From contig CAUJHH010000037.1 of NCBI GenBank assembly GCA_963204725.1, forward strand, positions 1 to 64,000: a DNA stretch of 64,000 nucleotides, in the 5' to 3' direction. Positions 43,706-54,144 of the stretch are shown here, one piece after another. Position 1 is the first letter of the stretch. The number at the start of each line of letters is the position of its first letter. The DNA comes from Planctomycetota bacterium. GTDB lineage: Bacteria > Planctomycetota > Phycisphaerae > Phycisphaerales > UBA1924. Under the pieces are notes generated by a model that had not been told where the DNA came from, ran no database searches, and was given only the letters and a program-made list of their open reading frames with translations. The position numbers and the translations under genes are program-made.

Positions 43706-44620
43706 ATGCTCCCCAAGCCCCCTCCCCGAGAGGGTTCACTCGGCTTCCTGTACCTGCCTCCGTTCCGCGTGCAGGGAGTCTCCGTCGCCGGCGAAACGAC
43801 GACCGTCGGCATCCCCGAGCTCGACGTCGTCTTCGATCTGGGCGAGTGCCCCCGCGCGATGCTGCCGGCCAAGTTCGCCGCGATCTCGCACGGGCACATG
43901 GACCACATCGGCGGGCTCGCATACTTCTGCTCGCAGCGCCGCTTCCAGGGCATGGGCGATGCGACCATCGTCTGCGACGCGCGGATCGAGGGCGCCGTCC
44001 GCCAGATGATGGCCGGGTTCGTTGAGCTGGAGCGCCAGGAAACACCCTACAAGGTCATCCCGCTCGATCACGACCAGCAGATCGAGATCAAGAACAACAC
44101 CTTCCTCCGCGCGTTCCACACCGAGCACACCTGCCCCTCGGTCGGTTACACGATCGTGGAACGACGCAGCAAGCTCAAGACCGAGTTCCTCGAACTCCCC
44201 CAGGAGAAGCTCCGGGAACTCAAGGATCGCGGCGTGGAGATCACCCGAACGCTGGAGATCCCCATCATCGCGTATCTCGGCGACACCGCGCCCGGCCCCT
44301 ACCTGATCCGCGACGACGTACGCAAGGCCCAGATCGTCATCAGCGAGTGCACCTTCTTCGAGCCCGATCATCGCGAGCGGGCCAAGATCGGCATGCACAT
44401 GCACGTCGCCGATGTCGCCGAGTGGGTCCGCGTCCTCGAGTGCCAGTCTCTCGTGCTGATCCACGTCTCCAGGCGCACCAATCTGCAATACGCACGCAAG
44501 CGGCTCATCGAGTCCGTCGGGGCCGAGCGAGCCGAAAGCATCCACTTCCTGATGGACCATCGAAACAACCGCGAGCGGTACGACAACCAGGCCCGCGTCG
44601 CCGAGGGCGCGGCACACTGA
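43706..44620 (+). CDS. RNase Z-like metallo-beta-lactamase-fold hydrolase
   Basis: A 304-residue hydrolase with the metal motif SHGHMDHIGG (HxHxDH) and later ligands His in AFHTEHTCPS and Asp in AYLGDTAPG. The layout, including AYLGDT and FHTEH, resembles RNase Z, but the flexible arm is not clearly present, so tRNA processing is plausible rather than certain. GGAGG lies 8 bases before the ATG. It diverges from the metal ATPase gene. Confidence 0.82.
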   Translation: MLPKPPPREGSLGFLYLPPFRVQGVSVAGETTTVGIPELDVVFDLGECPRAMLPAKFAAISHGHMDHIGGLAYFCSQRRFQGMGDATIVCDARIEGAVRQMMAGFVELERQETPYKVIPLDHDQQIEIKNNTFLRAFHTEHTCPSVGYTIVERRSKLKTEFLELPQEKLRELKDRGVEITRTLEIPIIAYLGDTAPGPYLIRDDVRKAQIVISECTFFEPDHRERAKIGMHMHVADVAEWVRVLECQSLVLIHVSRRTNLQYARKRLIESVGAERAESIHFLMDHRNNRERYDNQARVAEGAAH

Positions 44621-44702
44621 GTGCCCCGCGATTTCGGGCTCTCACAACTGGTTGATGCGGCGCGGGTTGACACCGAAGTTGAGCGACATGCGATCATCAG
44701 TG

Positions 44703-44731
44703 TTGACTCGCAGCCCCGCTCCGATTACGTT
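44703..44731 (+). promoter_or_regulatory. Weak promoter candidate for dnaA
   Basis: TTGACT and TACGTT are 17 bases apart, about 110 bp upstream of the dnaA start. A hairpin GCGTGG/CCACGC (44753-44768) follows. No DnaA boxes were seen in this gap. Confidence 0.3.
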
Positions 44732-44838
44732 TGGCGACGCGAGGAGCGTGGTGCGTGGTGCGCCACGCGACGGACAGGTGGGTTGCTTGGCGTGCTTGCC
44801 GTGGAGGGCGGGGCGCGCAGGAAAGGGTGGGTTCGCCG

Positions 44839-46275
44839 TTGGCTGACCCCGATCGCAAGATCTGGGAGGGAATGCTCTCGCACCTGCGAGCGCAGAATCC
44901 CGCCATCTGTCGCCAGTGGTTCGAGGAACTCGAGCCGCTCGGCGTCTCCGGTGGTGTCATGTCCGTGCGCACCCTTACCGCCGTTCATCGCGACTACCTC
45001 AAGAAGCAGTGCCTCGATCACTTCAACGACGCCATCCGTAGTGTGTCAGGACAGCTCCTCGCGATCAGATTCCTCGGACCCGACGAGGTTGTCGCTTCCC
45101 CCTCGCGCCAGAACCGGCCAGCGGGCGCGCCCGATGCGGTCGTCGAACCCAAACCCAGCTCGCTCTCCAACGCCGGTGTCTCGATGGGTGGCACGGGTAA
45201 CACCGCTTTCGCCGGTTCCGGCACCGACTCGGCGCTCGCCACCCTCCACGACTCGCTCGTCATCAATCCCGACTACACCTTTGACAACTTCGTCATCGGA
45301 CCCGGCAACCGCCTCGCGCACGCCGCAGCGATCGCCGTCGCCGAGATGCCGGGCAGGGCGTACAACCCGGTCTTCGTGCACGGTGGCGTCGGACTCGGCA
45401 AGAGCCACCTTCTCCAGGCGATCTGCCTGCGAATCGTGGACACCAACCCCGGCGCGACCATGTACTACACCTCGTGCGAAGGGTTCATGACCCAGTTCAT
45501 CGAGGCGGTGCAGCAGGGCCTGATGTCCGAATTCCGCCATCGCTTCCGCGACGTCGATGTCCTGGTTGTCGATGACATCCACTTCCTGGCCAAGCGCGAT
45601 CGGACGCAGGAAGAATTCTTCCACACCTTCAACGCCCTCTATCAGGCCCACAAACAGATCATTCTCTCCTCCGACGCGCCCCCGGAAGAGATCCCGGATC
45701 TCGAAGAACGCCTCGTCTCCCGCTTCAAGTGGGGGCTGGTCACCAAGGTCGAGCCGCCCGACTACGAGACCCGCGTCGAGATCCTGAAGGCCAAGGCGCG
45801 CATCCGCGGCCTGGACCTCTCCAACGAGGTCGCCGGCTATATCGCCGAACGCATCAAGGCCAACATCCGCGAGCTCGAGGGCGCAGTCACCAAGCTCCAG
45901 ATCCAGTCAAAGGTCGAGGGCCGCCCCATCGATCTCTCGCTTGCCGCCGCTTCCCTCGGCGACGCGATCATCGCGGCCGTTCCCTCCATCCAATCCATCG
46001 TCACCGCTGTGACCAGCTACTACGGCGTCCGCCTCGCCGACCTCCAGTCCCAACGCCGCCAACAGTCCATCGTCTTGCCACGCCAAATCTGCATGTTCCT
46101 CGCTCGAAACCTCACCCGCCACTCCCTTGAAGAGATAGGCGGCTTCTTCGGGGGACGAGACCACACAACGGTCATGCACGCCATCAAGGCAATCGAGACC
46201 CGCCGCTCGCAGGACGAGAAACTCGACATGACGGTCCGCGCCATGGAAGAACGCCTCTCCACGGGGCGTCTCTGA
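44839..46275 (+). CDS. dnaA: Chromosomal replication initiator DnaA
   Basis: The initiator that melts the origin and loads the helicase. The roughly 478-residue protein has an N-terminal domain I, an AAA+ domain with Walker A HGGVGLGKSHLLQ and Walker B VLVVDDIHFL, and a C-terminal DNA-binding domain with GGRDHTTVMHAIK, the DnaA signature. The start is uncertain: TTG at 44839 after GGAAAGGGTGG, or GTG at 44827. dnaN and gyrase are not neighbours, which fits scattered gene order in planctomycetes. The gap after the stop is a candidate origin. Confidence 0.95.
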   Translation: MADPDRKIWEGMLSHLRAQNPAICRQWFEELEPLGVSGGVMSVRTLTAVHRDYLKKQCLDHFNDAIRSVSGQLLAIRFLGPDEVVASPSRQNRPAGAPDAVVEPKPSSLSNAGVSMGGTGNTAFAGSGTDSALATLHDSLVINPDYTFDNFVIGPGNRLAHAAAIAVAEMPGRAYNPVFVHGGVGLGKSHLLQAICLRIVDTNPGATMYYTSCEGFMTQFIEAVQQGLMSEFRHRFRDVDVLVVDDIHFLAKRDRTQEEFFHTFNALYQAHKQIILSSDAPPEEIPDLEERLVSRFKWGLVTKVEPPDYETRVEILKAKARIRGLDLSNEVAGYIAERIKANIRELEGAVTKLQIQSKVEGRPIDLSLAAASLGDAIIAAVPSIQSIVTAVTSYYGVRLADLQSQRRQQSIVLPRQICMFLARNLTRHSLEEIGGFFGGRDHTTVMHAIKAIETRRSQDEKLDMTVRAMEERLSTGRL

Positions 46276-46715
46276 GTGGCGGCTTCGCTCCCCACAACCA
46301 GGTCTCGCCCTCGCCCTCTCTTCTCCCCGCGCCTTGGCGCTTGCGCGTGTGGACGGTTGGTGCAGAACCGGGCAATCCGAGTCGATCGCTGCTGGCAAAC
46401 CTGAACCAGATCCACGCGTGTTGGTCGGGTGTGGCGGACAAGCCGTAAGTGACACTCCACGATTGACTGTCAAATGACAGCTTGTTCTGTGCCGGATCGG
46501 TGCCATAAGTCGTGATTGTCTTTGTCTTTGCGTGGTGGGCACCCGACACAATCCACAAAGCGCCAGCCCTTCCTACAACCTCCATCAAAGATCTCTCTTT
46601 ATGATGGGTAGAAGCGCCCGCGTGTTCGGGAATCCCTCCACTCGACCGCGCCGAATCGGTGATATGTGGGTATCGATGTGGATAGGTACGAAATCCCGAC
46701 CAATTGGAGAATCGA
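46276..46715. other. Convergent gap between dnaA and mutM, candidate oriC
   Basis: No gene is seen in 440 bp, long for convergent genes here. It contains near-matches to the DnaA box: CAATCCACA at 46549-46557 (7 of 9), TGTGGGTAT at 46665-46673 (7 of 9) and TGTGGATAG at 46677-46685 (8 of 9), plus the palindrome CTGTCA-AA-TGACAG (46467-46480). Box matching is weak, so origin function is a hypothesis. Confidence 0.35.
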
Positions 46716-47546
46716 CTATCGCTGGCAGGAGTGGCACCAGACGGTCGTCCGCTGGGCCAGTGACATCGAGCGGAGCGGTCGTCCACAAGTCAGACACGGC
46801 TCGCCGCCTCGCCCATAGACCGCGTGCGCTCTCTGGGCCGCACCCGGGCGTCCGGTCCCTCCAACGTAGTCCCGAACGGTCGAACCGCCCGCTCGGATCG
46901 CGCTCCCCAGAACCCCCACAATCGAAGCCGCCAGAGACTCCCATTCCGCACCCCTGATCCGGCGGCACAACCTGGTAGGCCTGATGCCCGCCCGATGCAG
47001 CGACTCGTCGGCATAGATGTTCCCGATGCCGGCGACAACACCCTGATCCAGAAGCGCTGCCTTCACCGCGCGCCCCGACTCGCCCGCTCGCTCGCGCAGC
47101 ATCGCTCCCGTGACATCCAGCCCGTCCGGTCCCAGCAACGACCAGCGTGCCCGGAGTTCCGTCGCATCGGCGAGCGTCCACAACCCCCCGAAGCGGCGCG
47201 GATCGCGGAAGCTCAGCACGCCACCCCCATCAAAGCTCCACAGCGCATGCACATGGGTGCTCGCCGAGAGATCACGAGCCGAGGGGTGATGCACAAGCTG
47301 CCCCGTCATGCCCAGGTGCACGACAAGCACCCGACCCGGCCGCCGCCCTTCCGCTCCCGCGATCAGCGCAAGCTGCTTCCCGCGCCGTGCGATCGACGCA
47401 ACCGAAGCACCCTCCAGAAGAGCGGCTGCCGAGCGATCCCCCGCGACAATGTCATCCCGTCGGAGTTCGACATGTGAAATCCTCGCCCCGACGAGCAAGG
47501 GTTCGAGCGAGCGGCGCACAGTCTCTACCTCGGGGAGCTCGGGCAT
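46716..47546 (-). CDS. mutM: Formamidopyrimidine-DNA glycosylase (Fpg)
   Basis: Base-excision repair enzyme for 8-oxoguanine. The 276-residue protein starts MPELPEVETV, with the catalytic Pro2 and Glu3. Lys in RRGKQLAL, the H2TH motif around GIGNIYADESLHRAGI, and a C-terminal zinc finger (CLTCGRPL...CHSC) complete the set. The start overlaps the tadA stop by one base. It ends the tatC-tadA-mutM operon. Confidence 0.95.
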   Translation of the reverse strand: MPELPEVETVRRSLEPLLVGARISHVELRRDDIVAGDRSAAALLEGASVASIARRGKQLALIAGAEGRRPGRVLVVHLGMTGQLVHHPSARDLSASTHVHALWSFDGGGVLSFRDPRRFGGLWTLADATELRARWSLLGPDGLDVTGAMLRERAGESGRAVKAALLDQGVVAGIGNIYADESLHRAGIRPTRLCRRIRGAEWESLAASIVGVLGSAIRAGGSTVRDYVGGTGRPGAAQRAHAVYGRGGEPCLTCGRPLRSMSLAQRTTVWCHSCQR

Positions 47547-48238
47547 CAGGATGAGCCACCCGGCGGAGCCGAGCTATCCGGCTTGCGCGGCCGATCGGAT
47601 CGGCGCAGCGACGCGAAGAAACTCTTGAGCAGCGCGGCGCACTCCTCAGCGAGCACACCATCGATCGGTTCGACACGGTGGTTCAAACGCGCGTCGTTCG
47701 TCAGCTCAATCAGCGAGCGGCACGCCCCCGCCTTCGGATCCGCTGCGCCGTACACCAGCCGCCCGACCCGCGCGTTCACTATCACCCCCGCGCACATCGG
47801 GCACGGCTCCAGCGTCACCACCACCGTGCAGTCCGTGAGCCGCCAGTCGTGCCTCACGCGGCACGCCTCACGCATCGCGATCAGCTCCGCGTGCGCCGTC
47901 GGATCTCGATCGACCTCGCGCCGGTTCGACGCCTCGGCCAGGATCTGTCCCGTCGCCGTCTCATACACCACCGCGCCGACCGGCACCTCCCCCACCGCCG
48001 CCGCCTGCCGCGCCAGCTCGATCGCCCGGCGCATCATCGCGATGTCGGTTTCCGTCGGATCGGTCGCGGACGGCGCGATGGCCGCGAGCGGCACCTCGGG
48101 CGCTGGCTCGAGCGGATCGAGAATCCGCGTCGGGCGTGGACCGGGCACCTCCGCGCCGGGCAATGGCCCGCGAGAGTACCACCCAAACACTCGCATGATC
48201 TCGTGTCCAAGTCCCACGCGTAGCTCCTCGGGCTCCAC
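47546..48238 (-). CDS. tadA: tRNA adenosine(34) deaminase TadA
   Basis: Converts A34 to inosine in tRNA-Arg. The 230-residue protein has the zinc motifs TAHAELIAM and EPCPMCAGV and the family start RAIELARQAAAVGEVPVGAV. The residues before that form a Pro-rich extension of about 67 residues, longer than usual; an internal ATG pair near 48037 would give a standard length, but the long start fits the operon spacing of 12 bp after tatC. Confidence 0.9.
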   Translation of the reverse strand: MEPEELRVGLGHEIMRVFGWYSRGPLPGAEVPGPRPTRILDPLEPAPEVPLAAIAPSATDPTETDIAMMRRAIELARQAAAVGEVPVGAVVYETATGQILAEASNRREVDRDPTAHAELIAMREACRVRHDWRLTDCTVVVTLEPCPMCAGVIVNARVGRLVYGAADPKAGACRSLIELTNDARLNHRVEPIDGVLAEECAALLKSFFASLRRSDRPRKPDSSAPPGGSS

Positions 48239-48250
48239 CCCCTGCGGAAC

Positions 48251-49258
48251 TCACACCTCGTCGTCGGGGTCGCCATCCATCTCGGATTCGGTCTTGAAGA
48301 GTTTCTTGGCGGGCAGCACCTTCAGCAGCAACAACCCCAGTTCATAGAGAAGATAGATCGGGATCGAGAGCAAGGGCTGCGAGATCGGATCCGGGGGCGT
48401 CAGCACCGCGCCGATGATGAACGCGCCCAGGATCGCGTGCTTGCGATACTTCGCGATCGTCTTCGGATCGATCGCCCCCGACCACCCGAGAAGCAGCACG
48501 ACAACCGGCGTCTGGAACGCCAGCGCGAATCCCGCACCCAGCACCGTCAGCCATTTGAAATAGTCGGTGAGGCGCGGCTGGATCAGGATCCCCGAGTCCT
48601 TCGTCAGCGGCATCCCGTAGATCTCGGGCGGCTTCCCCGCCGGGGCGAGGTTCACACGCAACTGGCGGAGGTCCGAGTTGATCCACATCGAGCCCGGCGT
48701 GGGATCCACAGGATCACCCTTCAGCACCGGTGCCTCGGAGAGCGCGATCGCGCTCGCATCGATCTGGTGCGCGCGGTGCGTCGTGATCCCCGTGCCGAAG
48801 CGCATGAAGAACGACAGGATGACCGGCAGCAGCACGTAGTACATGAAGAACGCGCTGGCAATGGTCAGCGCCGTGCTCAGCGGCAGCAGAACATGGATGA
48901 ACTTCCGCTCGTGCTTGTAGAGCCCGGGCGCGACGAAGAGCCACAACTGGTAGAGCAGCCACGGGCTCCCCACAATGATCGTGGCCAGCAGCGACACCTT
49001 CATGTATTGACCGAACGACTCGGCGGGCGACGTGGAAAGAAAGGTCTCCGGAAGCCCCTGCTTGTGCAACTCCGCAAATGCCGGCTGCATCAGCATGTTC
49101 ATCAGCGGGCCGCCGAACGCGAGCGCCAGGAGCAGCACCGGCACAAGCCCAAGGAGCGCGACAATCAATCGCGACCGCAACTCCTCCAGGTGATCGCCAA
49201 ACGACATGGCACCACCATCGCTGTTCTTCGTGCGCAGGATGGGAAGGCGTATCGGCAT
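48251..49258 (-). CDS. tatC: Sec-independent translocase TatC, with a long loop
   Basis: Receptor and core of the Tat export system. The 335-residue protein has the TatC start FGDHLEELRSRLIVALL and GSPWLLYQLWLFVAPGLYKHERK, followed by helices up to residue 153, then PVVVLLLGWSGAIDPK and AVLTPPDPISQPLLSIPIYLLYELG. The loop between helices 3 and 4 is about 78 residues (154-231) instead of roughly 15 to 20, with sequence IDASAIALSE ... MPLTKDSG. This extra periplasmic loop is unusual. TatA/B are not nearby. The window's Tat substrates would use it. Confidence 0.93.
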   Translation of the reverse strand: MPIRLPILRTKNSDGGAMSFGDHLEELRSRLIVALLGLVPVLLLALAFGGPLMNMLMQPAFAELHKQGLPETFLSTSPAESFGQYMKVSLLATIIVGSPWLLYQLWLFVAPGLYKHERKFIHVLLPLSTALTIASAFFMYYVLLPVILSFFMRFGTGITTHRAHQIDASAIALSEAPVLKGDPVDPTPGSMWINSDLRQLRVNLAPAGKPPEIYGMPLTKDSGILIQPRLTDYFKWLTVLGAGFALAFQTPVVVLLLGWSGAIDPKTIAKYRKHAILGAFIIGAVLTPPDPISQPLLSIPIYLLYELGLLLLKVLPAKKLFKTESEMDGDPDDEV

Positions 49259-49455
49259 GGAGTTTGTTCGGGATTCGAGACCGATCTGAGCGTAGGAACG
49301 ATTGGGCGAGCACGAACGCTATCGGACATCGACACGTTGGATCAATCGTGGGCCTTGTCGGTACCAGTCTGAACTGGCGCACGAGCCAATCTCGGATTCA
49401 TCTGACGGATCGGCAAGGGATTGCGCATCCAGTATCACAGCGTTGCGGGAGCCGA

Positions 49456-50202
49456 ATGGTGAGACTAGTCGGGCTCGAAGACCGGGCGGCGTACGAAGGT
49501 GCCAGCGGCGCTGCGCACGTTCTGGCCGCCATACGGGGAGAGCGTGACGCGCAGCGTCAGGTCTGGGAAGACCACAGGCGATGGGTCGCCGCGGTCCTGA
49601 TGGCGCACAAGCCTCGCCAGACCGATCTTGAGGACTTGCTCCAGGACGTGGCCATGCAGTTCGTTCGACGCATCCATGAACTCCGCGACCCGACCGCTCT
49701 GCGGCCGTGGCTGCGAACCGTCGCGATGAACGCAGCCCACGCCTCCGGCCGAACACTCGCCCGACGCAAGCGTGACGGGTTGGAACGCAGGCCCGCCGCG
49801 ACCTCGGGCGGACTGGGCGCATCAGGCGCCGCTCCCGGATCGCCCGACGCCAAGCCCGACCTGCTCACGGGTCGACGCGAGGAGGCCCGCCGGCTGATGG
49901 AACTCTCCGAGCGCCTCCCCGACGGATACCGAGAGCCCCTCCTGCTCCGCTGCCTCCAAGGGCTGAGCTACCGATTGATCGGCGAGATGATGGGCATCCC
50001 CGACACCACGGTCGAGACACGCATCGCGCGTGGCCGGCGCATGCTCCGCGAACTCGCGGAGAAGGAAACATCCTCCGGCGCGCCCGCCACCCCGCGGCGC
50101 GCGGGCCAGATCGAGAACAAGTCAGCGGGCGGCAAGGAAGCCGCGCACACCCCGGCACAGGAGCCCAGAACGCACGATGGGAGCGCGGAGCAATCACCAT
50201 GA
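49456..50202 (+). CDS. ECF-type sigma factor
   Basis: A 248-residue sigma-70-family factor. Region 2 is DLEDLLQDVAMQFVRRIHEL, region 4 is LPDGYREPLLLRCLQGLSYR followed by IGEMMGIPDTTVETRIARGR. A linker rich in Gly and Ala separates them. The C-terminal 40 residues are a low-complexity tail. The ATG follows GGGAG by 6 bases. It overlaps the next gene by ATGA, and that product looks like its anti-sigma factor. Confidence 0.88.
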   Translation: MVRLVGLEDRAAYEGASGAAHVLAAIRGERDAQRQVWEDHRRWVAAVLMAHKPRQTDLEDLLQDVAMQFVRRIHELRDPTALRPWLRTVAMNAAHASGRTLARRKRDGLERRPAATSGGLGASGAAPGSPDAKPDLLTGRREEARRLMELSERLPDGYREPLLLRCLQGLSYRLIGEMMGIPDTTVETRIARGRRMLRELAEKETSSGAPATPRRAGQIENKSAGGKEAAHTPAQEPRTHDGSAEQSP

Positions 50203-50834
50203 CCGGCACAGATCGTGACATCCTCATCTCGCGCGTCATCGATGGCGAGGCCTCGCCCGAAGACTGGTCTGCGCTCAAGGCGCTCGCCGAACGCGAGCCC
50301 TCCGTGTGGAGAGATCTCGCCGGGCTCCAGCAGGATCACGCCGAACTCTCGGGCGCCATGACAGAGGTCGTCGCCATCGCCGATGGTGTCGACGCGCCCG
50401 TCGAGCTCGTCGGCGGCATCGCCGATCGCGGGCGCTCCCTCCGCATGTGGGGCGGCTGGGCCGCCGCCGCGGCGCTCGCGCTCGCCTGGATCGTTCGCGG
50501 CCCCGGCGCCGCGGAGCCGCTCGTCTCACCCGCTTCCGGCCAGCACGCCGGACTCGGACCCTTCGGCCTCTCACAGAATTCCGGCACCGATGACTACTTC
50601 AACGCGTATCTCCGCGCCGGCCAGCAGGACGGGCGCGTGCTCGGCGAGGTCGGCGAGCCTGTGCTGGTGCAGACCATCCCGCACGAAGACGGCGGCTACG
50701 AGGTCCGCTACGTGCGGCAGGTGATGGAGCGCCGCGTCGTGCCACAGCTCTTTGGCGTCGGCGTCGGATACGACGAGCAGGGCCAGACCAAGCCCGTGCT
50801 CGTGCCCGTGAAATCGAGCTCCGGACGGATGTAA
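50199..50834 (+). CDS. Membrane anti-sigma-like protein
   Basis: A 211-residue protein. The first 50 residues (RDILISRVIDGEASPEDWSA, then AEREPSVWRDLAGLQQDH) resemble anti-sigma N-terminal domains, followed by one membrane helix (WGGWAAAAALALAWIV) and a periplasmic domain. It starts inside the sigma gene stop (ATGA), the usual sigma/anti-sigma pairing. The zinc-binding motif of ZAS-type anti-sigmas is missing, so the assignment rests on position and layout. Confidence 0.75.
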   Translation: MTGTDRDILISRVIDGEASPEDWSALKALAEREPSVWRDLAGLQQDHAELSGAMTEVVAIADGVDAPVELVGGIADRGRSLRMWGGWAAAAALALAWIVRGPGAAEPLVSPASGQHAGLGPFGLSQNSGTDDYFNAYLRAGQQDGRVLGEVGEPVLVQTIPHEDGGYEVRYVRQVMERRVVPQLFGVGVGYDEQGQTKPVLVPVKSSSGRM

Positions 50835-50998
50835 CGCCGACACCCGTCGGGTGACGGAAAGCGCTGCCAAGCGCATCGGAGTGGAGTGTGAGCGGGCACG
50901 GCCCATTGCACCGGGCCCGACGTTCGAGACTCGGTGTGGTCATCGTGATCGAAATCGATTCGGCGCGTCCGGATCCCAACGAGCAACGGAGCATCATC

Positions 50999-52300
50999 AT
51001 GAAGCGTTCAATCAATCGCAACCAGTGGCTCGGTGCCGTCCTCGGCCTCGTCGCCGCCTCCGGGCTGGCGCATTCCGCCCTCGCCCAGGTCACATGGTCA
51101 GAGACGCCCGGCGCCAGCGTGACCACCCGCGCCCCCGCCACATCGCGCACCATCGTTCGCTCCAACGACGATCGCACGATGATGATGAGCGGCACGACCG
51201 AGAACGGGGATCGCTACGAGATCAGGGTCAAGAACGACGACGTCAAGGCCACGCTGAATGGCAAGCCCGTTCCCGATGATCGGATCCGCATCGGCGACTC
51301 CAGCATCGAACTCCTCGATGCCGACGGGCACACCGTCGCGTCGATGAACACCAACCCGCGCGTCACCTCCCCCTCGCTCCCGCGCATCCCCGGCCGTCTC
51401 CGGACCACCGTCGATGATGATGACGTCGTCTTCGGCAACACCATCACCGTCGCGTCCGAGCCTCCCAAGGTCATGGTCGGCATCAACATGTCCGATGTCG
51501 GTCCCACGCTCCGCGAGCACTTCGGGCTCGACGAAGACGCGGGCTTCGTGGTCGACTCCGTCGTCGACGGCCTCCCCGCTTCCAAGGCCGGAATCAAGGA
51601 TCGCGACATCGTTGTGTCGATCGACGGCAAGAACGTGACCAACGCGACACTCCGCGACACGCTCAACGAGAAGGAGCCGGGCCAGACCATCAAGGTCCGC
51701 ATCCTCCGCAAGGGCGAGCGAAAGGACCTGAACCTCGTTCTTGAGGCCTATGACGCCTCAAAGCTCGGGCTTTCATCGTCCGCCCCCGGTCTGGCCATGC
51801 TCGGCGACATCCCGCTCCAGCGGTTCTACTTCGAGAACGGAGCGCAGGAGGAGCACACCGAAGAAGCCCAGCGCGCGATGGAAGAGGCAAGCCGCGCGAT
51901 GGAACAAGCCATGGCGCAACTCAACGGCGCGAACAAAGACTCGATGCGAGAGGCATCGGAGCAGATGCGACAGGCCCTCGAGGAGATGCGACGCTCACAA
52001 GAGCAGAACAGCCAGTTCCTCCGTCGCGGGAGCGGCACCAACCGATTCTTCGTCGTTCCCCCCACGCCCCCGTCGCCCACCTCTCCCGATGAGCGGGCCG
52101 TGCCCGGCATGCGGACGCCGAGCACCCCGGCCCCGCGCAGCTACCAGCTCCTTCGCGACCCCCTCGCAGGGTCCGGCAACGCCGCCGATGCCGAGCGAAT
52201 GGCCCAACTGGAAGAGCGCCTCAACCAGCTCAACGGCCGCCTCGATCACCTCGACGACCGCATCGGAAAGCTGCTGGACCGTCTCGAGCGCGGCAACTGA
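50999..52300 (+). CDS. Secreted PDZ-domain protein with coiled coils
   Basis: This roughly 433-residue protein has a signal peptide (NQWLGAVLGLVAASGLAHSALAQ). Residues about 155-250 form a PDZ domain (VVDSVVDGLPASKAGIKDRD, then VVSIDGKNVTN). C-terminal of it are coiled coils (EEAQRAMEEASRAMEQAMAQ; ERMAQLEERLNQLNGRLDHL). No protease domain is visible, so it is a scaffold or sensor rather than a DegP. It follows the anti-sigma gene by about 160 bp and may be its envelope partner. A good terminator follows. Confidence 0.8.
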   Translation: MKRSINRNQWLGAVLGLVAASGLAHSALAQVTWSETPGASVTTRAPATSRTIVRSNDDRTMMMSGTTENGDRYEIRVKNDDVKATLNGKPVPDDRIRIGDSSIELLDADGHTVASMNTNPRVTSPSLPRIPGRLRTTVDDDDVVFGNTITVASEPPKVMVGINMSDVGPTLREHFGLDEDAGFVVDSVVDGLPASKAGIKDRDIVVSIDGKNVTNATLRDTLNEKEPGQTIKVRILRKGERKDLNLVLEAYDASKLGLSSSAPGLAMLGDIPLQRFYFENGAQEEHTEEAQRAMEEASRAMEQAMAQLNGANKDSMREASEQMRQALEEMRRSQEQNSQFLRRGSGTNRFFVVPPTPPSPTSPDERAVPGMRTPSTPAPRSYQLLRDPLAGSGNAADAERMAQLEERLNQLNGRLDHLDDRIGKLLDRLERGN

Positions 52301-52396
52301 GCAAACCGGGGAATTCACCCCGTGAAACGGCACGAAACCCTCCGCCAATCACACCGGTAGAAACGCTGCCCGAAACCACAATCTGCCTCCGCAATG

Positions 52397-52436
52397 CGCG
52401 GGTGCGTGCGATGTAGCACGTGCCCGCGTTCTTTCT
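52397..52436 (+). terminator. Intrinsic terminator after the PDZ gene
   Basis: A 13-bp stem (52397-52409 with 52416-52428, two G-U pairs) with loop GATGTA is followed by TTCTTTCT. A smaller hairpin CGGGG/CCCCG (52307-52322) precedes it. Confidence 0.75.
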
Positions 52437-52568
52437 GATCCCGCAGACTCCGGCACAATCTCCTGGAAACCCGTCCGAATCGACCGATGAACCGTGCGGC
52501 CGGGGCATCGGTACGATGTCTGGCGAGTCACACGCGCCAACGGGCATTCGTCACGGAGGACCTGGCAC

Positions 52569-53666
<1,098 letters not shown>

Positions 53667-53670
53667 GCGC

Positions 53671-54042
53671 GTGACCGACTCCCCTCAGCGCACAAACCAG
53701 TGCATCCCCGTCCGCGCCGCCTTCAAACGCCGCGCCGTCGACACATGGGTCGAGGGCACGGGGCGCGTGCACAAGGTCCTCTCCGACGACAACGAGGGGA
53801 GCCGCCACCAGCGCTTCATCCTGAACATCAAGGGCGGTGCCTTCCTCCGCCCCTTCACAGTCCTCGTCGCGCACAACATCGATCTCGCCAGGCGCGTGCC
53901 GCTCAAAGAGGGAGACAAGATTCACTTCAAGGGCGAGTACAAGTGGTCCGAGCAGGGGGGCACGCTCCACTGGACCCACAAAGACCCCGGCAACTGGCAC
54001 GACGGCGGCTGGATCAAGCGAGGATTGAAGCGATACGCGTAA
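53671..54042 (+). CDS. DUF3465 protein
   Basis: A 123-residue protein matching the DUF3465 pattern: VEGTGRVHKVLSDDNEGSRH, QRFILNIKGG, LVAHNIDLARRVPL, GDKIHFKGEYKW and LHWTHKDPGNWHDGGWI. The strongly conserved HNIDLA and HWTH suggest a beta-rich, OB-like fold. Function unknown. The GTG starts 5 bases after the MoxR stop. Soluble. Confidence 0.88.
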   Translation: MTDSPQRTNQCIPVRAAFKRRAVDTWVEGTGRVHKVLSDDNEGSRHQRFILNIKGGAFLRPFTVLVAHNIDLARRVPLKEGDKIHFKGEYKWSEQGGTLHWTHKDPGNWHDGGWIKRGLKRYA

Positions 54043-54144
54043 CCGAAGCCCCGCCTCACTGTGCCACTGGCTGCTTGTCAGCCAGCGCCCCTGCGATCGC
54101 TCCATACTCACCCCAAAGTCCCGCGCCCTACGCTGCCCCCTGAC

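Noticed and set aside
44621-44838. DnaA boxes or a DnaA autoregulatory site upstream of dnaA
   Set aside because: I saw no 7-of-9 or better match in this gap.
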